DNA of 64,000 nt from an uncultured Rikenellaceae bacterium (GTDB lineage Bacteria > Bacteroidota > Bacteroidia > Bacteroidales > Rikenellaceae): assembly GCA_910588925.1 (NCBI GenBank), contig CAJURV010000001.1, forward strand, positions 23,516-87,515. The letters run 5' to 3'. The notes beneath the pieces were generated by a model, which was not told the origin of the DNA, ran no database searches, and worked only from the letters and a program-made list of their open reading frames with translations. This document shows positions 26,532 to 35,312 of the stretch, piece after piece. Both the position numbers and the translations under genes were made by a program. The stretch's first letter is position 1, and each line of letters begins with the position of its first letter.

Positions 26532-27533
26532 TCATCTTATCTTCCCCACGAGTGACACGAACCGTTTTGCAAAAGAGGACCAACTCTTCTCTTCGAGAAA
26601 ATCGGAATATGCAGCAGGGTCGTATTCGGGGTCTGGCAAGGATAAAATACGCTCTATATCGGCGTAGGTATCGTAAGTCTTCACTGTGATCCTCTTCTCC
26701 GGCAGATAATCGGCGAAAGAGCCGGTGTCGGGGCCTATCACGCGAGCTCCGAACGAAAGGCTGTCCATCAGAGTACCGGAGCTAAGCAAGGTATCAGAAG
26801 CATACGGAACCACTACGTAACGGCTGTCGGAAACAAGTCCGCCCAACTCCTCGAACGACACCGGCCTACGCTCAACACGTATGTTGTCGCTCGCACAGGC
26901 GTTCACACGATCGAACAGAGCCTCGTCGCCACACCCGCCTATCACTAATATTCGTCTGCGAGCCATCTTACGGGCAGCGTACGACACGAACCTATCGACA
27001 TTCTTGTAAGGGCTTATCGTTCCCCATATAAGAATATCATAACGGCGCTCCCCTTTCGATTCGCCGGAGAGTCTGTTTTTGGTAGGATGATCGAGAAAAA
27101 CCGCCTTATGCAATCTGTGCGGATAACGCTCGGCAATGACACCGATACCCTCACGGCTATGGGTCACGATAAGATCGGAAGCTGCCGCCATCATACGCAT
27201 CAAAGCGCCGCACAGCACCCTGCGACGGCCGGAGTGAGGACGACGGTTGTGCATGAACCACACCACCTTGCGGCCCCTGACACGTGCACCCCATACCAAT
27301 ACCCATGCGGCCACGCTCTGCAAAAGCCCGTATTTATAGCCGGGAACATTCTCTATCCAATGAAATACGTAACAGTCGGCCCGGCGTCCCTGACGAAACA
27401 CGGACAGAAGCGGATTACGCGCCGGAGCGCCTACCACCTCCGCTCCTGCCTCCTCAAGCGAGGCGCAGAAGTCGTTTATGTAACCGTTATCGTACTTGCC
27501 CTGTCTCTGTCGGGGATATACATATATCTTCAT
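26532..27533 (-). CDS. Glycosyltransferase, GT-B (family 4-like)
   Basis: A 333-residue cytoplasmic glycosyltransferase that probably builds a surface glycan. The C-terminal nucleotide-sugar-binding half shows ILIWGTISPYKNVDRF, ILVIGGCG and the donor-binding stretch VVVPYASDTLLSSGTLMDSLSFGARVI; the N-terminal half has VVWFMHNRRPH and DLIVTHSREG. The usual EX7E motif is weakened (DTLLSSGTLMDSL in place of E...GxxxxE). It stands alone between two tRNA genes rather than in a capsule locus, so the acceptor is unknown. Confidence 0.75.
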   Translation of the reverse strand: MKIYVYPRQRQGKYDNGYINDFCASLEEAGAEVVGAPARNPLLSVFRQGRRADCYVFHWIENVPGYKYGLLQSVAAWVLVWGARVRGRKVVWFMHNRRPHSGRRRVLCGALMRMMAAASDLIVTHSREGIGVIAERYPHRLHKAVFLDHPTKNRLSGESKGERRYDILIWGTISPYKNVDRFVSYAARKMARRRILVIGGCGDEALFDRVNACASDNIRVERRPVSFEELGGLVSDSRYVVVPYASDTLLSSGTLMDSLSFGARVIGPDTGSFADYLPEKRITVKTYDTYADIERILSLPDPEYDPAAYSDFLEEKSWSSFAKRFVSLVGKIR

Positions 27534-27564
27534 CCTCTATGATTTTAGCAGATAGCCCTGATAC

Positions 27565-27600
27565 GAATAAAAAAAGCCGGAATCGTAAAATTCCGACTTT
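27565..27600 (-). terminator. Terminator of tRNA-Glu
   Basis: On the minus strand AAAGTCGGAAT / ATTCCGGCTTT (11 bp, one G-T pair) with a 6-nt loop and a T run. Confidence 0.85.
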
Positions 27601-27608
27601 GTAAAGTG

Positions 27609-27680
27609 TAGTCCGTAGGGGAATCGAACCCCTGTTGCAAGAATGAAAATCTTGAGTCCTAACCCCTAGACGAACGGACC
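27609..27680 (-). tRNA. tRNA-Glu (anticodon TTC)
   Basis: A 72-nt cloverleaf: acceptor GGTCCGT/ACGGACT (G1-T72), D arm GTCT/GGAC, anticodon arm CAAGA-TTTTCAT-TCTTG with anticodon TTC, T arm AGGGG-TTCGATT-CCCCT, discriminator A. CCA is not encoded. Confidence 0.95.
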
Positions 27681-27766
27681 GGATCACTTTTGCGATGCAA
27701 ATGTAGCCATAATTTTCAATAATGCAAATTTTTTACTGCAAATTCTATCGTGAATAATATTTTTTC

Positions 27767-27774
27767 TACATTTG
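27767..27774 (+). promoter_or_regulatory. Putative pabB promoter (-7 box)
   Basis: TACATTTG, 25 nt before the ATG; matches TAnnTTTG. Confidence 0.5.
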
Positions 27775-27799
27775 CCCTCCACACAAAACCACGTACCCG

Positions 27800-28786
27800 A
27801 TGACCGAACTCGACAAAAAAGAGACGATCGAAACGATCAACCGTTTAGCCGCCGAGGGCCGGCCTTTCCTATTCGTCATAAACTACAAAGCGGACCGCTC
27901 TTACGTATGCGGCACAGACGAAACGGACCCCAAGGAGATACTATACGACTTCTGCGGCAAAAGCAATATTCCCGACGGCATAAAGCCTCACAAGGAGGGC
28001 AAACCGTCACTTAAAGCCCACCCTATAAGCTACGACGAATATTTGCACTCTTTCGACACGGTGCGACAAGCCATCGCGGAGGGTAAGACATGCCTCGTAA
28101 ACCTCACGTGCGCCACCCCCATAGATATCGACATAGACCTCAAAGAGGTGTTTCTAAGGTCGCAGGCCATGTATCGCCTATGGATAAAAGACCGTTTCAC
28201 CGTATTTTCGCCCGAAATATTCGTAAGGATAGAGAACGGTCGCATAAGCTCATATCCGATGAAAGGCACCATCGACGCCACCATACCCGACGCCGAAAAC
28301 GTAATATTGAACGACCCTAAAGAGACGGCGGAACACGAGTCCGTAGTTAAGCTCCTCTCCGACGATCTGAGCTTGGTATCGGATAATATAGAGGTGCGGC
28401 AATTCCGCTACATAGACCGCATAGAGACCAACAAAGGCCCCATATTACAGACCAGCTCCGAGATAGAGGGAAGACTCCCCGACGACTGGCGCGAACATCT
28501 GGGTGATATACTCATGCGCATGTTGCCGGGAGGCTCCATAGCCGGACATCCTAAAAAAGAGAGCCTAGGGGTAATAGAACGGGCCGAGAACTACGATCGC
28601 GGATATTACACCGGCATAGCAGGTATATTCGACGGTCGCAATCTCGACAGCACCGTGCTCATAAGATACATGGAACAGACTCCGGACGGCGTTATCTTTA
28701 AAAGCGGAGGCGGCATAACGGCCGACAGCGATCCCCGGAAAGAGTACGAAGAAATGATACGTAAAGTGTATGTGCCTGTTCGTTGA
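27800..28786 (+). CDS. pabB: Aminodeoxychorismate synthase component I
   Basis: Aminates chorismate to 4-amino-4-deoxychorismate for p-aminobenzoate and folate synthesis. The 328-residue protein is the compact Bacteroidota form of the chorismate-binding family, lacking much of the N-terminal domain of the roughly 450-residue enterobacterial enzyme. Core motifs are NLTCATP, FSPEIFVRIENG, PMKGTIDA, MLPGGSIAGHPK, GYYTGIAGIF and KSGGGITADSDP. The downstream gene overlaps its last 17 bp and encodes the lyase of the next step, which separates it from anthranilate or isochorismate synthases. No glutaminase subunit (pabA) is adjacent. Confidence 0.88.
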   Translation: MTELDKKETIETINRLAAEGRPFLFVINYKADRSYVCGTDETDPKEILYDFCGKSNIPDGIKPHKEGKPSLKAHPISYDEYLHSFDTVRQAIAEGKTCLVNLTCATPIDIDIDLKEVFLRSQAMYRLWIKDRFTVFSPEIFVRIENGRISSYPMKGTIDATIPDAENVILNDPKETAEHESVVKLLSDDLSLVSDNIEVRQFRYIDRIETNKGPILQTSSEIEGRLPDDWREHLGDILMRMLPGGSIAGHPKKESLGVIERAENYDRGYYTGIAGIFDGRNLDSTVLIRYMEQTPDGVIFKSGGGITADSDPRKEYEEMIRKVYVPVR

Positions 28787-29363
28787 AACCGTCATGATAG
28801 AAGACGGCGAAGCCCCGTTGGCAACCCGCCACAACGAGCGTCTCAACAAGACACGCGCGGAGGTGTTCGCATCAAAAGACCGCATCGACATACTCGAACA
28901 CATAACAGTATCGTCGTGCCGCCGGAGAACCAAATGCCGTATAGTCTACGGAGCGGAAATAGAGACTGTTACCTATTCGCCATATACAATACGGCCTATA
29001 GAATCGCTCAAAATAGCTACCGACGACAGAATCGAATACCGCCTAAAGAGCGTAGATCGCTCCCCCATCGACGAACTTTTTGCCATGCGGGGCCATTGCG
29101 ATGACATACTCATAATAAGAGACGGCCTCGTAACCGACACCTCCATTGCAAATGTGGCGTTTTTCGACGGTGGTAGATGGCACACGCCGCAAAACCCTCT
29201 CCTCGCAGGAGTCAGACGCTCCGAGCTCATCGCAGGAGGCTATTTGGATGAGCGCAACATAAAGGCCGACGAAATAAAGAAGTATCGTAAAATAGCGTTG
29301 TTCAACGCAATGATCGAATTCGGGGAGATAGTACTTCCAGTCGATCGTATCGAAGGGATATAA
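28770..29363 (+). CDS. pabC: Aminodeoxychorismate lyase (class IV PLP enzyme)
   Basis: Releases pyruvate from aminodeoxychorismate to give p-aminobenzoate. It is a fold-type IV PLP enzyme of 197 residues, shorter than the usual 260-270 because the N-terminal lobe is reduced. The Schiff-base lysine is probably Lys93 in YRLKSVDR; the cofactor-phosphate segment reads GLVTDTSIANVAFF, with Asp where most family members have Glu in the TE pair. The start overlaps pabB by 17 bp, a strong sign of a two-gene unit. A broader class IV aminotransferase role cannot be excluded, but the neighbour makes PabC most likely. Confidence 0.85.
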   Translation: MCLFVETVMIEDGEAPLATRHNERLNKTRAEVFASKDRIDILEHITVSSCRRRTKCRIVYGAEIETVTYSPYTIRPIESLKIATDDRIEYRLKSVDRSPIDELFAMRGHCDDILIIRDGLVTDTSIANVAFFDGGRWHTPQNPLLAGVRRSELIAGGYLDERNIKADEIKKYRKIALFNAMIEFGEIVLPVDRIEGI

Positions 29364-29545
29364 GCTATCTTATCGAGATAGGCGACACACTCTCGGCATA
29401 TTTATTTCGCATATAAGCTCATCCTTCACCAGACGAGGCCAAGAACGTCAAACACCGCTTCCCTATCCGAAGCACTATGAGTAGCGGACGAAACGCCCTG
29501 AAAACAACCGATATACCGTTTTAGATCAATTATGGCATAGCCGGT

Positions 29546-32167
29546 TCAAAAGGAAAACAGCCTCCTAATGCGATAATCTGCGTCGGCCGTATTGTCTTCC
29601 AGATACAGCGTCACTGTCTTACGCTCTTTCGGCAACATATCGAAATAGGCATCGGAGGCGTTGTCGGTCTGACGTACGGACGGTTCCAACACCACGGCTT
29701 TCGCGAAACCGGCGGCTTCAAGCGTCACCCTCTGACAATCCGCGCATTTTTCCACAGAGACTATCTTTATGTCGGCATCCGGCAGCTCGAGTTCTTTATA
29801 TGGACGGAACAACAACGATGTACGGAACTGCTCTCCGTCTATAGAACCGGTACACACCAAAAGCGTTTTACACGGATCGGCACCGCCCAATAATACGTCC
29901 GCACTGCTTTCGAACAGCTTCACAGAGCTTCCCGGGGCTATGGAGAACAGATCTCTGCGACAGCTCAACGTGTCTCCGCCGAATGTCATGAGCGTCAGAG
30001 TATATTCGCCCCGTTTCTCACGGAGCTCGTCGGTCACGCCCCACAACTCCACCTTACCGCTTCTCTCGTCCGCATTCAACGACAATACGGTGGGAGCGAA
30101 AGCGTCACGCACAAAATAGTGCAGAGCCTTATAGCCGAACGGATAATCCATTCCCGACCAAGAGGTCACCGGCCAACAGTCGTTCAACTGCCAGTATATA
30201 CTACCCATGGTAAACGGACGGTTGCGGCGATGCGCCTCTATAGCCATACGTATACCGTCGGCCTGTACCAACTGCGACATATAGATATATTCGCGCAGAT
30301 TATCGGGTACCGGCACCTCGCGCTCCATATAGTCGCGTATTATGCCGTATCCTCTCGCATTTTTCTGATGAACGGCGAACGGATCGTCTTCCGGCCTGCG
30401 CTTATCCACACCGGCGGGAGGCTCCACGGCCAACGCGGTATAACAGTATTCCATATCGTCGTCGGTGAGCCACCTGCGCCACGTATCGTAACCGGCGAGC
30501 GACTGATGACCGTATTCGTTCGAGAAACGACCCGGCCTATCCTTATAGGCGGTGAAAGGCTCGCCGCCGTGAAACACTCCCCAGTAGTGAATGTCACCGG
30601 AGGCGCGGGAACGCGGATCGCCCCAACCGTAAAGCGGCGACGAGGGGTGATAGGGTCTCGACGGATCCTCCTCAGCCACTACACCGGGAAGAACCGTAGT
30701 GAAAAAAAGATCGTCGATGCCTTTACGTATCGCCTCACGCTCGCCCGGAGTCCACGGCCAACGTACCGTGTCTTCCTTATACCCCCACCGGTGCCACGCC
30801 TCGTCCACCTCATTGTTTCCGCACCACACGGCCAGCGACGGATGGTTGCGCAAGCGCCGTACATTCTGCACGGCCTCGAGACGAACGCTACCGTAAAACT
30901 CCTCGTCCCACGGATAAAAAGCGCATGCGAACGGAAAATCCTGCCACACCAACACTCCGAGACTGTCGCATGCGTCGTAAAAGGCGTCGCTCTCATAGAT
31001 ACCGCCGCCCCACACGCGCAACATATTCATATTAGCGTCGTGTGCGATCTGTACCATACGCCGGTATCTTTCATCCGTAACCTCGGGCAGAAACACATCC
31101 TGCGGTATCACGTTGGAGCCTTTCATAAACACAGGCTCTCCGTTGACCCTGAAAAAGAAGCTCTCGCCTACACTATCCCTCTCACGCACCAGCTCCACGG
31201 TGCGCACCCCTATCTTACGCCTGTCGCTCCATGCCTTACGGCCGCCAACAGTCAATGTCGCCTCCATGGGATAGAGCTTCGGCAACCCTTTACCCATGCC
31301 GCAAGGCCACCAATATTCCGGACTATCAATGGAGAAAGGAAGCTCCACTATATTCTTCCCCTCGGATAACGACACGCTCTTACGTGCATATTCACGGCCA
31401 TTATCGCCGGTCAGCGTCAACACGCCGTCGAACGCCCTCAAAGCATTTACGGTTACAGCGGCTACGAGATCGGCCCTCTCCGGCGATTGCGACAACTGTG
31501 AATAACGTATGTTGTCCAAAACGGAATAATCGTATGCCTCGAGATATACGGGCTTCCATATACCGGCGGTGACGAAACGGGGCCCCCAGTCCCAACCGTA
31601 GTGATATTGCGCCTTGCGAGTGAATACGCTCGTTTTGTACTCCGGCCCCTTATCGTTGTCGGCAGGCAGTTTGGGGTAATTTTTCGCTATACGGCACCCC
31701 TCTTGATATGCGGAGAGAAACTTTACCCTAAGCCTGTTATCGCCCTCTTTTACAATCCCTTTCACCGGCACGCGCCACTCTGCGAACATATTGTCGGCTT
31801 CGAGCACGAGCGAGTCGTTGAGATATACCTCGGCGTATGTATCGAGACCCAAGAAATCGAGCACCAACGCCCCGGCGGACAGTTGCCCGGAGGTAGGCAC
31901 GAAAACGGTCTCGTACTCCCACTCCTCGTTCTCTATCCACTGCAACCGGCTCTCATTGGTAGAACGGTACGGGTCGTCGATAAGCCCGTTTCTCAACAGG
32001 TCGGTATGCACCACGCCCGGAACTACGGCCGGATACCACTGCTCGGTGCCCGCACGACGAAAACGCCATCCCGAATCCAACGAGGTGCGGGTATAATCGC
32101 TATCAGGCTCACCGTCGCACGAAACTGCAAACGACAATATCGCCAGCATCAGAAACAATCTTCCCAT
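29546..32167 (-). CDS. Beta-mannosidase, GH2 family lipoprotein
   Basis: Removes terminal beta-mannose residues, for example from N-glycans or mannans. Residues 1-17 are a lipoprotein signal with lipobox FAVSC, so the 873-residue enzyme is anchored, probably in the periplasm or outer membrane. The GH2 layout is a sugar-binding jelly-roll (WEYETVFVP, FLGLDTYAEVYLN), an Ig-like domain and a TIM barrel. The acid/base is the Glu in WCGNNEVDEAW (about 453) and the nucleophile the Glu in SNEYGHQS (about 551). YHYGWDWGPR is a beta-mannosidase marker. It is an isolated gene, without SusC/SusD partners in view. Confidence 0.92.
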   Translation of the reverse strand: MGRLFLMLAILSFAVSCDGEPDSDYTRTSLDSGWRFRRAGTEQWYPAVVPGVVHTDLLRNGLIDDPYRSTNESRLQWIENEEWEYETVFVPTSGQLSAGALVLDFLGLDTYAEVYLNDSLVLEADNMFAEWRVPVKGIVKEGDNRLRVKFLSAYQEGCRIAKNYPKLPADNDKGPEYKTSVFTRKAQYHYGWDWGPRFVTAGIWKPVYLEAYDYSVLDNIRYSQLSQSPERADLVAAVTVNALRAFDGVLTLTGDNGREYARKSVSLSEGKNIVELPFSIDSPEYWWPCGMGKGLPKLYPMEATLTVGGRKAWSDRRKIGVRTVELVRERDSVGESFFFRVNGEPVFMKGSNVIPQDVFLPEVTDERYRRMVQIAHDANMNMLRVWGGGIYESDAFYDACDSLGVLVWQDFPFACAFYPWDEEFYGSVRLEAVQNVRRLRNHPSLAVWCGNNEVDEAWHRWGYKEDTVRWPWTPGEREAIRKGIDDLFFTTVLPGVVAEEDPSRPYHPSSPLYGWGDPRSRASGDIHYWGVFHGGEPFTAYKDRPGRFSNEYGHQSLAGYDTWRRWLTDDDMEYCYTALAVEPPAGVDKRRPEDDPFAVHQKNARGYGIIRDYMEREVPVPDNLREYIYMSQLVQADGIRMAIEAHRRNRPFTMGSIYWQLNDCWPVTSWSGMDYPFGYKALHYFVRDAFAPTVLSLNADERSGKVELWGVTDELREKRGEYTLTLMTFGGDTLSCRRDLFSIAPGSSVKLFESSADVLLGGADPCKTLLVCTGSIDGEQFRTSLLFRPYKELELPDADIKIVSVEKCADCQRVTLEAAGFAKAVVLEPSVRQTDNASDAYFDMLPKERKTVTLYLEDNTADADYRIRRLFSF

Positions 32168-32268
32168 ACGCTACATGATCTTCATACGAAAACAAAGGTA
32201 ACCTTTTTTCACAAGATATCGCCGTTATGGTTTTTATCGTAATAGCACCCATATTCGCACAAAATTAC

Positions 32269-32276
32269 TATATTTG
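32269..32276 (+). promoter_or_regulatory. Putative promoter (-7 box) of the DUF5606 gene
   Basis: TATATTTG, 93 nt before the ATG; matches TAnnTTTG. Confidence 0.45.
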
Positions 32277-32369
32277 CAGAGCATAAATATGCCACCGGCT
32301 ATATTATCTCTATAGACATATTTTGCAGAAAGCGAATAATTTAAAACAATTATAACTTAAACTGAAAAA

Positions 32370-32957
32370 ATGAAATTAGCTGAGACTCTCGCTATCTCGG
32401 GACAGCCGGGCCTGTTCAGGTTCGTGGCGCAATCGCGCAACGGCATTATAGTGGAATCGCTCGCCGACGCCAAAAGAATGATCGTATCGGGCAATGCCAA
32501 AGTAAGCTCGCTCAACGACATAGCTATCTTCACCACAAGCGAGGACATGCCTTTGGGACGTGTTTTCGAAATGATATCGAAAGCTACGAAAGGCAAAGAG
32601 TGTTGCAGTCACAAGGTGCCCGACGCCCAGCTCAAAGCCGCAATGAAACAATACCTGCCCGACTACGATGAAGACAGGGTAAGGGTTTCGGATATAAAGA
32701 AGCTGTTCGCTTGGTTCAATATACTCATCGCCAACGGCATGACCGTATTCGTAGAAGATGAGGCGCAAGAGAGTGCCGACGCGCAGCCAGCCGAAGACAA
32801 AGCGGCTCCCGCTACCAAAGCCAAAACTACAGCTCCCAAAAAGAAAAAAAGCACTGCAGAGGCCGATTCGGCTGCAGAAAAGAAGACGACTAAAACCGCC
32901 AAACCCAAAACCGCGGACAAACAAGCCAAACCGGCTAAGAAGAAAAAAGAGGAGTAA
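32370..32957 (+). CDS. DUF5606-family protein with Lys/Ala-rich tail
   Basis: A 195-residue cytoplasmic protein. Residues 1-130 are a conserved Bacteroidota domain of unknown function (AISGQPGLFRFVAQSRNGIIVESL..., SSLNDIAIFTT, MPLGRVFEMI), matching DUF5606. From about 130 to the end the chain is low complexity: acidic first, then repeated A-K-P-K blocks ending in KKKKEE, probably disordered and able to contact nucleic acid or membranes. No operon partner. The terminator follows 25 bp after the stop. Confidence 0.75.
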   Translation: MKLAETLAISGQPGLFRFVAQSRNGIIVESLADAKRMIVSGNAKVSSLNDIAIFTTSEDMPLGRVFEMISKATKGKECCSHKVPDAQLKAAMKQYLPDYDEDRVRVSDIKKLFAWFNILIANGMTVFVEDEAQESADAQPAEDKAAPATKAKTTAPKKKKSTAEADSAAEKKTTKTAKPKTADKQAKPAKKKKEE

Positions 32958-32981
32958 TCGACATTTTTTGAATACCAGTCA

Positions 32982-33014
32982 GAGACCGACGATTTATTTC
33001 GCCGGTCTTTTTTC
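32982..33014 (+). terminator. Terminator of the DUF5606 gene
   Basis: Stem AGACCG / CGGTCT with a larger imperfect interior (CGA/TCG) and a run of six T. Confidence 0.7.
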
Positions 33015-33129
33015 GTTCTAAACCAGCCTCGAAAAAAGACTTGTTTTTTAGTACTATCCGGTAAAAATTCAAAACATCCGCACAATTATGTGTAAATCAA
33101 CACAAAAACAGTCTTCAGACACGGATAGG

Positions 33130-33480
33130 CCTGTATTCCTCAGCTTTTTTTATTATTCCGATACGTCACCGAAAAAGGAGCCTGCGGGGGACCGCACCTC
33201 GCTGGGAGTTCGGAAGATGCAGTAAGGTACCTTTAGCTAATAACACTTATAGTTTCATTACTCTACCTTGCGGGCCTCCGTTGGGGGAGTTTATGCCCAC
33301 CGCGAGGTGCGGCCCGCCGGGTTTTTCGCTACGCTTCAAACCCGCCAAAAGGAAAGTGTTTGACGGTCCTCGCATTCGCTCAGATCGCATCCAGCAACGA
33401 ATATAAGTTTTACCGGACAGCAATATTGTTTTCAGCTTCCCTACGCGTCAACAAAGTAAGAGCCTGCGGGGGATTGCAGG
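33130..33480. other. Repeat-rich, structured spacer
   Basis: Part of the 698-bp gap between the DUF5606 gene and leuB; no gene is convincing. Two copies of a roughly 55-bp module occur at 33140-33195 and 33432-33477: TCAGCTT, a TACG..GTCA word, then the exact 13-mer AGCCTGCGGGGGA (33179-33191 and 33461-33473). Between them is a long-range stem, and GTTTTACCGGACAGCAATATT (about 33408) has a relative near 26220. Confidence 0.6.
33181..33325 (+). ncRNA. Candidate structured RNA, class unknown
   Basis: CCGCACCTCGC (33192-33202) pairs perfectly with GCGAGGTGCGG (33302-33312), and the GC-rich flanks extend the stem with bulges. An inner AAGGTA...TACCTT pairing is possible. The 3' side ends in CGGGTTTTT, like an intrinsic terminator. 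The strand is inferred from that T run only. It matches no RNA class I can name; see the rejected SRP-RNA comparison. Confidence 0.35.
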
Positions 33481-33490
33481 AAACCGCCGA

Positions 33491-33520
33491 TAAAAAAGGC
33501 GAGACCCGTAAAGTCTCGCC
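33491..33520 (-). terminator. Terminator of the leu operon
   Basis: On the minus strand GGCGAGAC / GTCTCGCC with a 7-nt loop followed by TTTTTT. It lies about 135 bp behind the leuB stop. Confidence 0.85.
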
Positions 33521-33655
33521 CTTGTTCCGGATACCCGGCCGCTGTTTCGCAACAGGAACCGTTCTGACTTATCGTCTAACCTGATAAAAACTGAAACTGA
33601 ATAGCAAAAACGGCATCCGAAACATATTTTCATATATAGTATGCCACCGACCGCA

Positions 33656-34720
33656 TCATTTTTCAATGGCGGAAGCGATGAAGTCGCCTACCTGCGATGT
33701 GGTGTGCGCGCATCCGTTCCCGGCCAGATCCTCGGTGACTATACCGCCCTCTATGGCTGCACTTACGGCAGAGCGCACCTTTGCAGCCTCTTCGCGTAAT
33801 CCGAGATGATCGAGCATCATGGCCGCCGACAATATCATGGCCATAGGGTTGGCCACATTACGGCCGGCCGCTTGCGGATAGGAGCCGTGTATAGGCTCGA
33901 ACAGCGCCACATCGCCGCCTATCGACGCCGACGGAAGAAGCCCGAGCGAACCGCTTATCACACTCGCCTCGTCGGTCAGTATATCGCCGAACATATTCTC
34001 GGTCACCACCACGTCGAAGAAAGAGGGACGCTGTATCAGCTGCATGGCGGCGTTATCCACGAACATGAAATCGAGTGCCACATCCTGATATTCCGACGCC
34101 ATATCTTTCGCCACCTCGCGCCACAAACGCGACGTAGCCAGCACATTGGCCTTATCGACGACGGTGAGGTGTCTCTGACGCGCCATAGCCATATCGAAAG
34201 CCATGCGTACCACGCGTTCCACTTCTACACGGGTATAGACGCAACTGTCGAACGCACGGGAGCCGTCCTCCGACCGTCCGCGCGGCTCTCCGAAATATAT
34301 GCCGCCCGTAAGCTCACGCACAAATACCAAATCGACACCCTCTACCCGCTCGCGTCTCAGAGGCGACCTATCCGCCAATGCCGGAAAGAGCGTCAAAGGA
34401 CGTATGTTGGCAAAGAGCCCCAGCGAGCGGCGCATGCGAAGCAACCCCTGTTCCGGCCTTACCTTGGCCGACGGGTCATTATCGAAGCGCGGATCGCCTA
34501 TCGCACCGAAGAGCACCGCATCGGAGGAGATGCACACCCCGTGCGTGGAATCGGGGTAAGGATCGCCGCAGGCATCTATGGCCGCCGCCCCTACCGGAGC
34601 CTGACAAAAACAGAACTTATGTCCGTACGCATCGCCTACACGATGCAACACCTTCACAGCCTCGCGCATGATCTCGGGGCCTATGCCGTCTCCGGCAAGC
34701 AACGCTATCTTGAACTCCAT
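33656..34720 (-). CDS. leuB: 3-isopropylmalate dehydrogenase
   Basis: Third step of leucine synthesis: NAD-dependent oxidative decarboxylation of 3-isopropylmalate. The 354-residue enzyme shows LLAGDGIGPEIMREAVKVL at the N terminus, the substrate-binding RMRRSLGLFANIRP, the catalytic region with VDKANVLATSRLW, a metal-binding VDNAAMQLI, NMFGDILTDEASVI and the cofactor-binding EPIHGSYPQAAGRNVANP. The ATG overlaps the leuD end by 16 bp and is preceded by an AAGGAG ribosome-binding site. It is the last gene of the operon. Confidence 0.97.
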   Translation of the reverse strand: MEFKIALLAGDGIGPEIMREAVKVLHRVGDAYGHKFCFCQAPVGAAAIDACGDPYPDSTHGVCISSDAVLFGAIGDPRFDNDPSAKVRPEQGLLRMRRSLGLFANIRPLTLFPALADRSPLRRERVEGVDLVFVRELTGGIYFGEPRGRSEDGSRAFDSCVYTRVEVERVVRMAFDMAMARQRHLTVVDKANVLATSRLWREVAKDMASEYQDVALDFMFVDNAAMQLIQRPSFFDVVVTENMFGDILTDEASVISGSLGLLPSASIGGDVALFEPIHGSYPQAAGRNVANPMAMILSAAMMLDHLGLREEAAKVRSAVSAAIEGGIVTEDLAGNGCAHTTSQVGDFIASAIEK

Positions 34721-35307
34721 GATCTCTCCTTCTCAAAACGGGCTATCTCGTCACGTGCTGCGGCAAGATAGTCCACATCGTCATAACCGTTTATAAGACA
34801 TTCTTTTTTGTATCCGTCTATCTCGAACTTCTCGCTCTCGCCAGTAGCCTCTATGGAAATGGTCTGCGACGGAAGATCTATCACGAATACCGCACCGCCG
34901 TCACGCTCCGTCTCTGCGAACAGACGCTTCATGAACGGCTCCGACACCATCACGGGTAACAGACCGTTGTTGAGCGCGTTATTACGGAATATATCGGCAA
35001 AGAAGGTAGAGACCACGGACCTGAAGCCGTAATCGTACAAAGCCCAAGCCGCATGCTCGCGCGACGATCCGCAACCGAAATTCTTACCGGCCAGCAATAC
35101 GGTACCCGAATAGCGCGGATCGTTAAGAGGGAACGAAGCTACCGGCTCTCCGGTGGAGCCGTCGTAGCGCTGGTCGCGGAACAAATTGTCGCCGAAGCCC
35201 TTACGCTCTGTCAGTTTAAGGAAGCGTGCGGGTATTATCTGGTCGGTATCTATATTCTCTATGGCAAGCGGAACGGCCGAAGATCGCAGCGTAATGAATT
35301 TATCCAT
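34705..35307 (-). CDS. leuD: 3-isopropylmalate dehydratase small subunit
   Basis: Swivelling subunit of isopropylmalate isomerase, acting with LeuC. It is 200 residues long, the usual length for the proteobacterial-type subunit. Family motifs are NIDTDQIIPARFLK near the N terminus, LAGKNFGCGSSREHAAWAL, and FADIFRNNALNNGLLPV. Five bases separate it from leuC, and its end overlaps leuB, so the subunits are produced together. Confidence 0.96.
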   Translation of the reverse strand: MDKFITLRSSAVPLAIENIDTDQIIPARFLKLTERKGFGDNLFRDQRYDGSTGEPVASFPLNDPRYSGTVLLAGKNFGCGSSREHAAWALYDYGFRSVVSTFFADIFRNNALNNGLLPVMVSEPFMKRLFAETERDGGAVFVIDLPSQTISIEATGESEKFEIDGYKKECLINGYDDVDYLAAARDEIARFEKERSWSSR

Positions 35308-35312
35308 AATGC

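Noticed and set aside
30119..31369. A 416-residue plus-strand open frame
   Set aside because: Antisense shadow of the beta-mannosidase gene; the minus strand carries all GH2 motifs.
33200..33235. Possible SRP (4.5S) RNA core because of a TTCGGAAGATGCAG word
   Set aside because: The SRP domain IV needs a CAGG...AGCAG internal loop around the GGAA tetraloop; here the AGCAG side is missing and the GGAA is not at the tip of the long stem.
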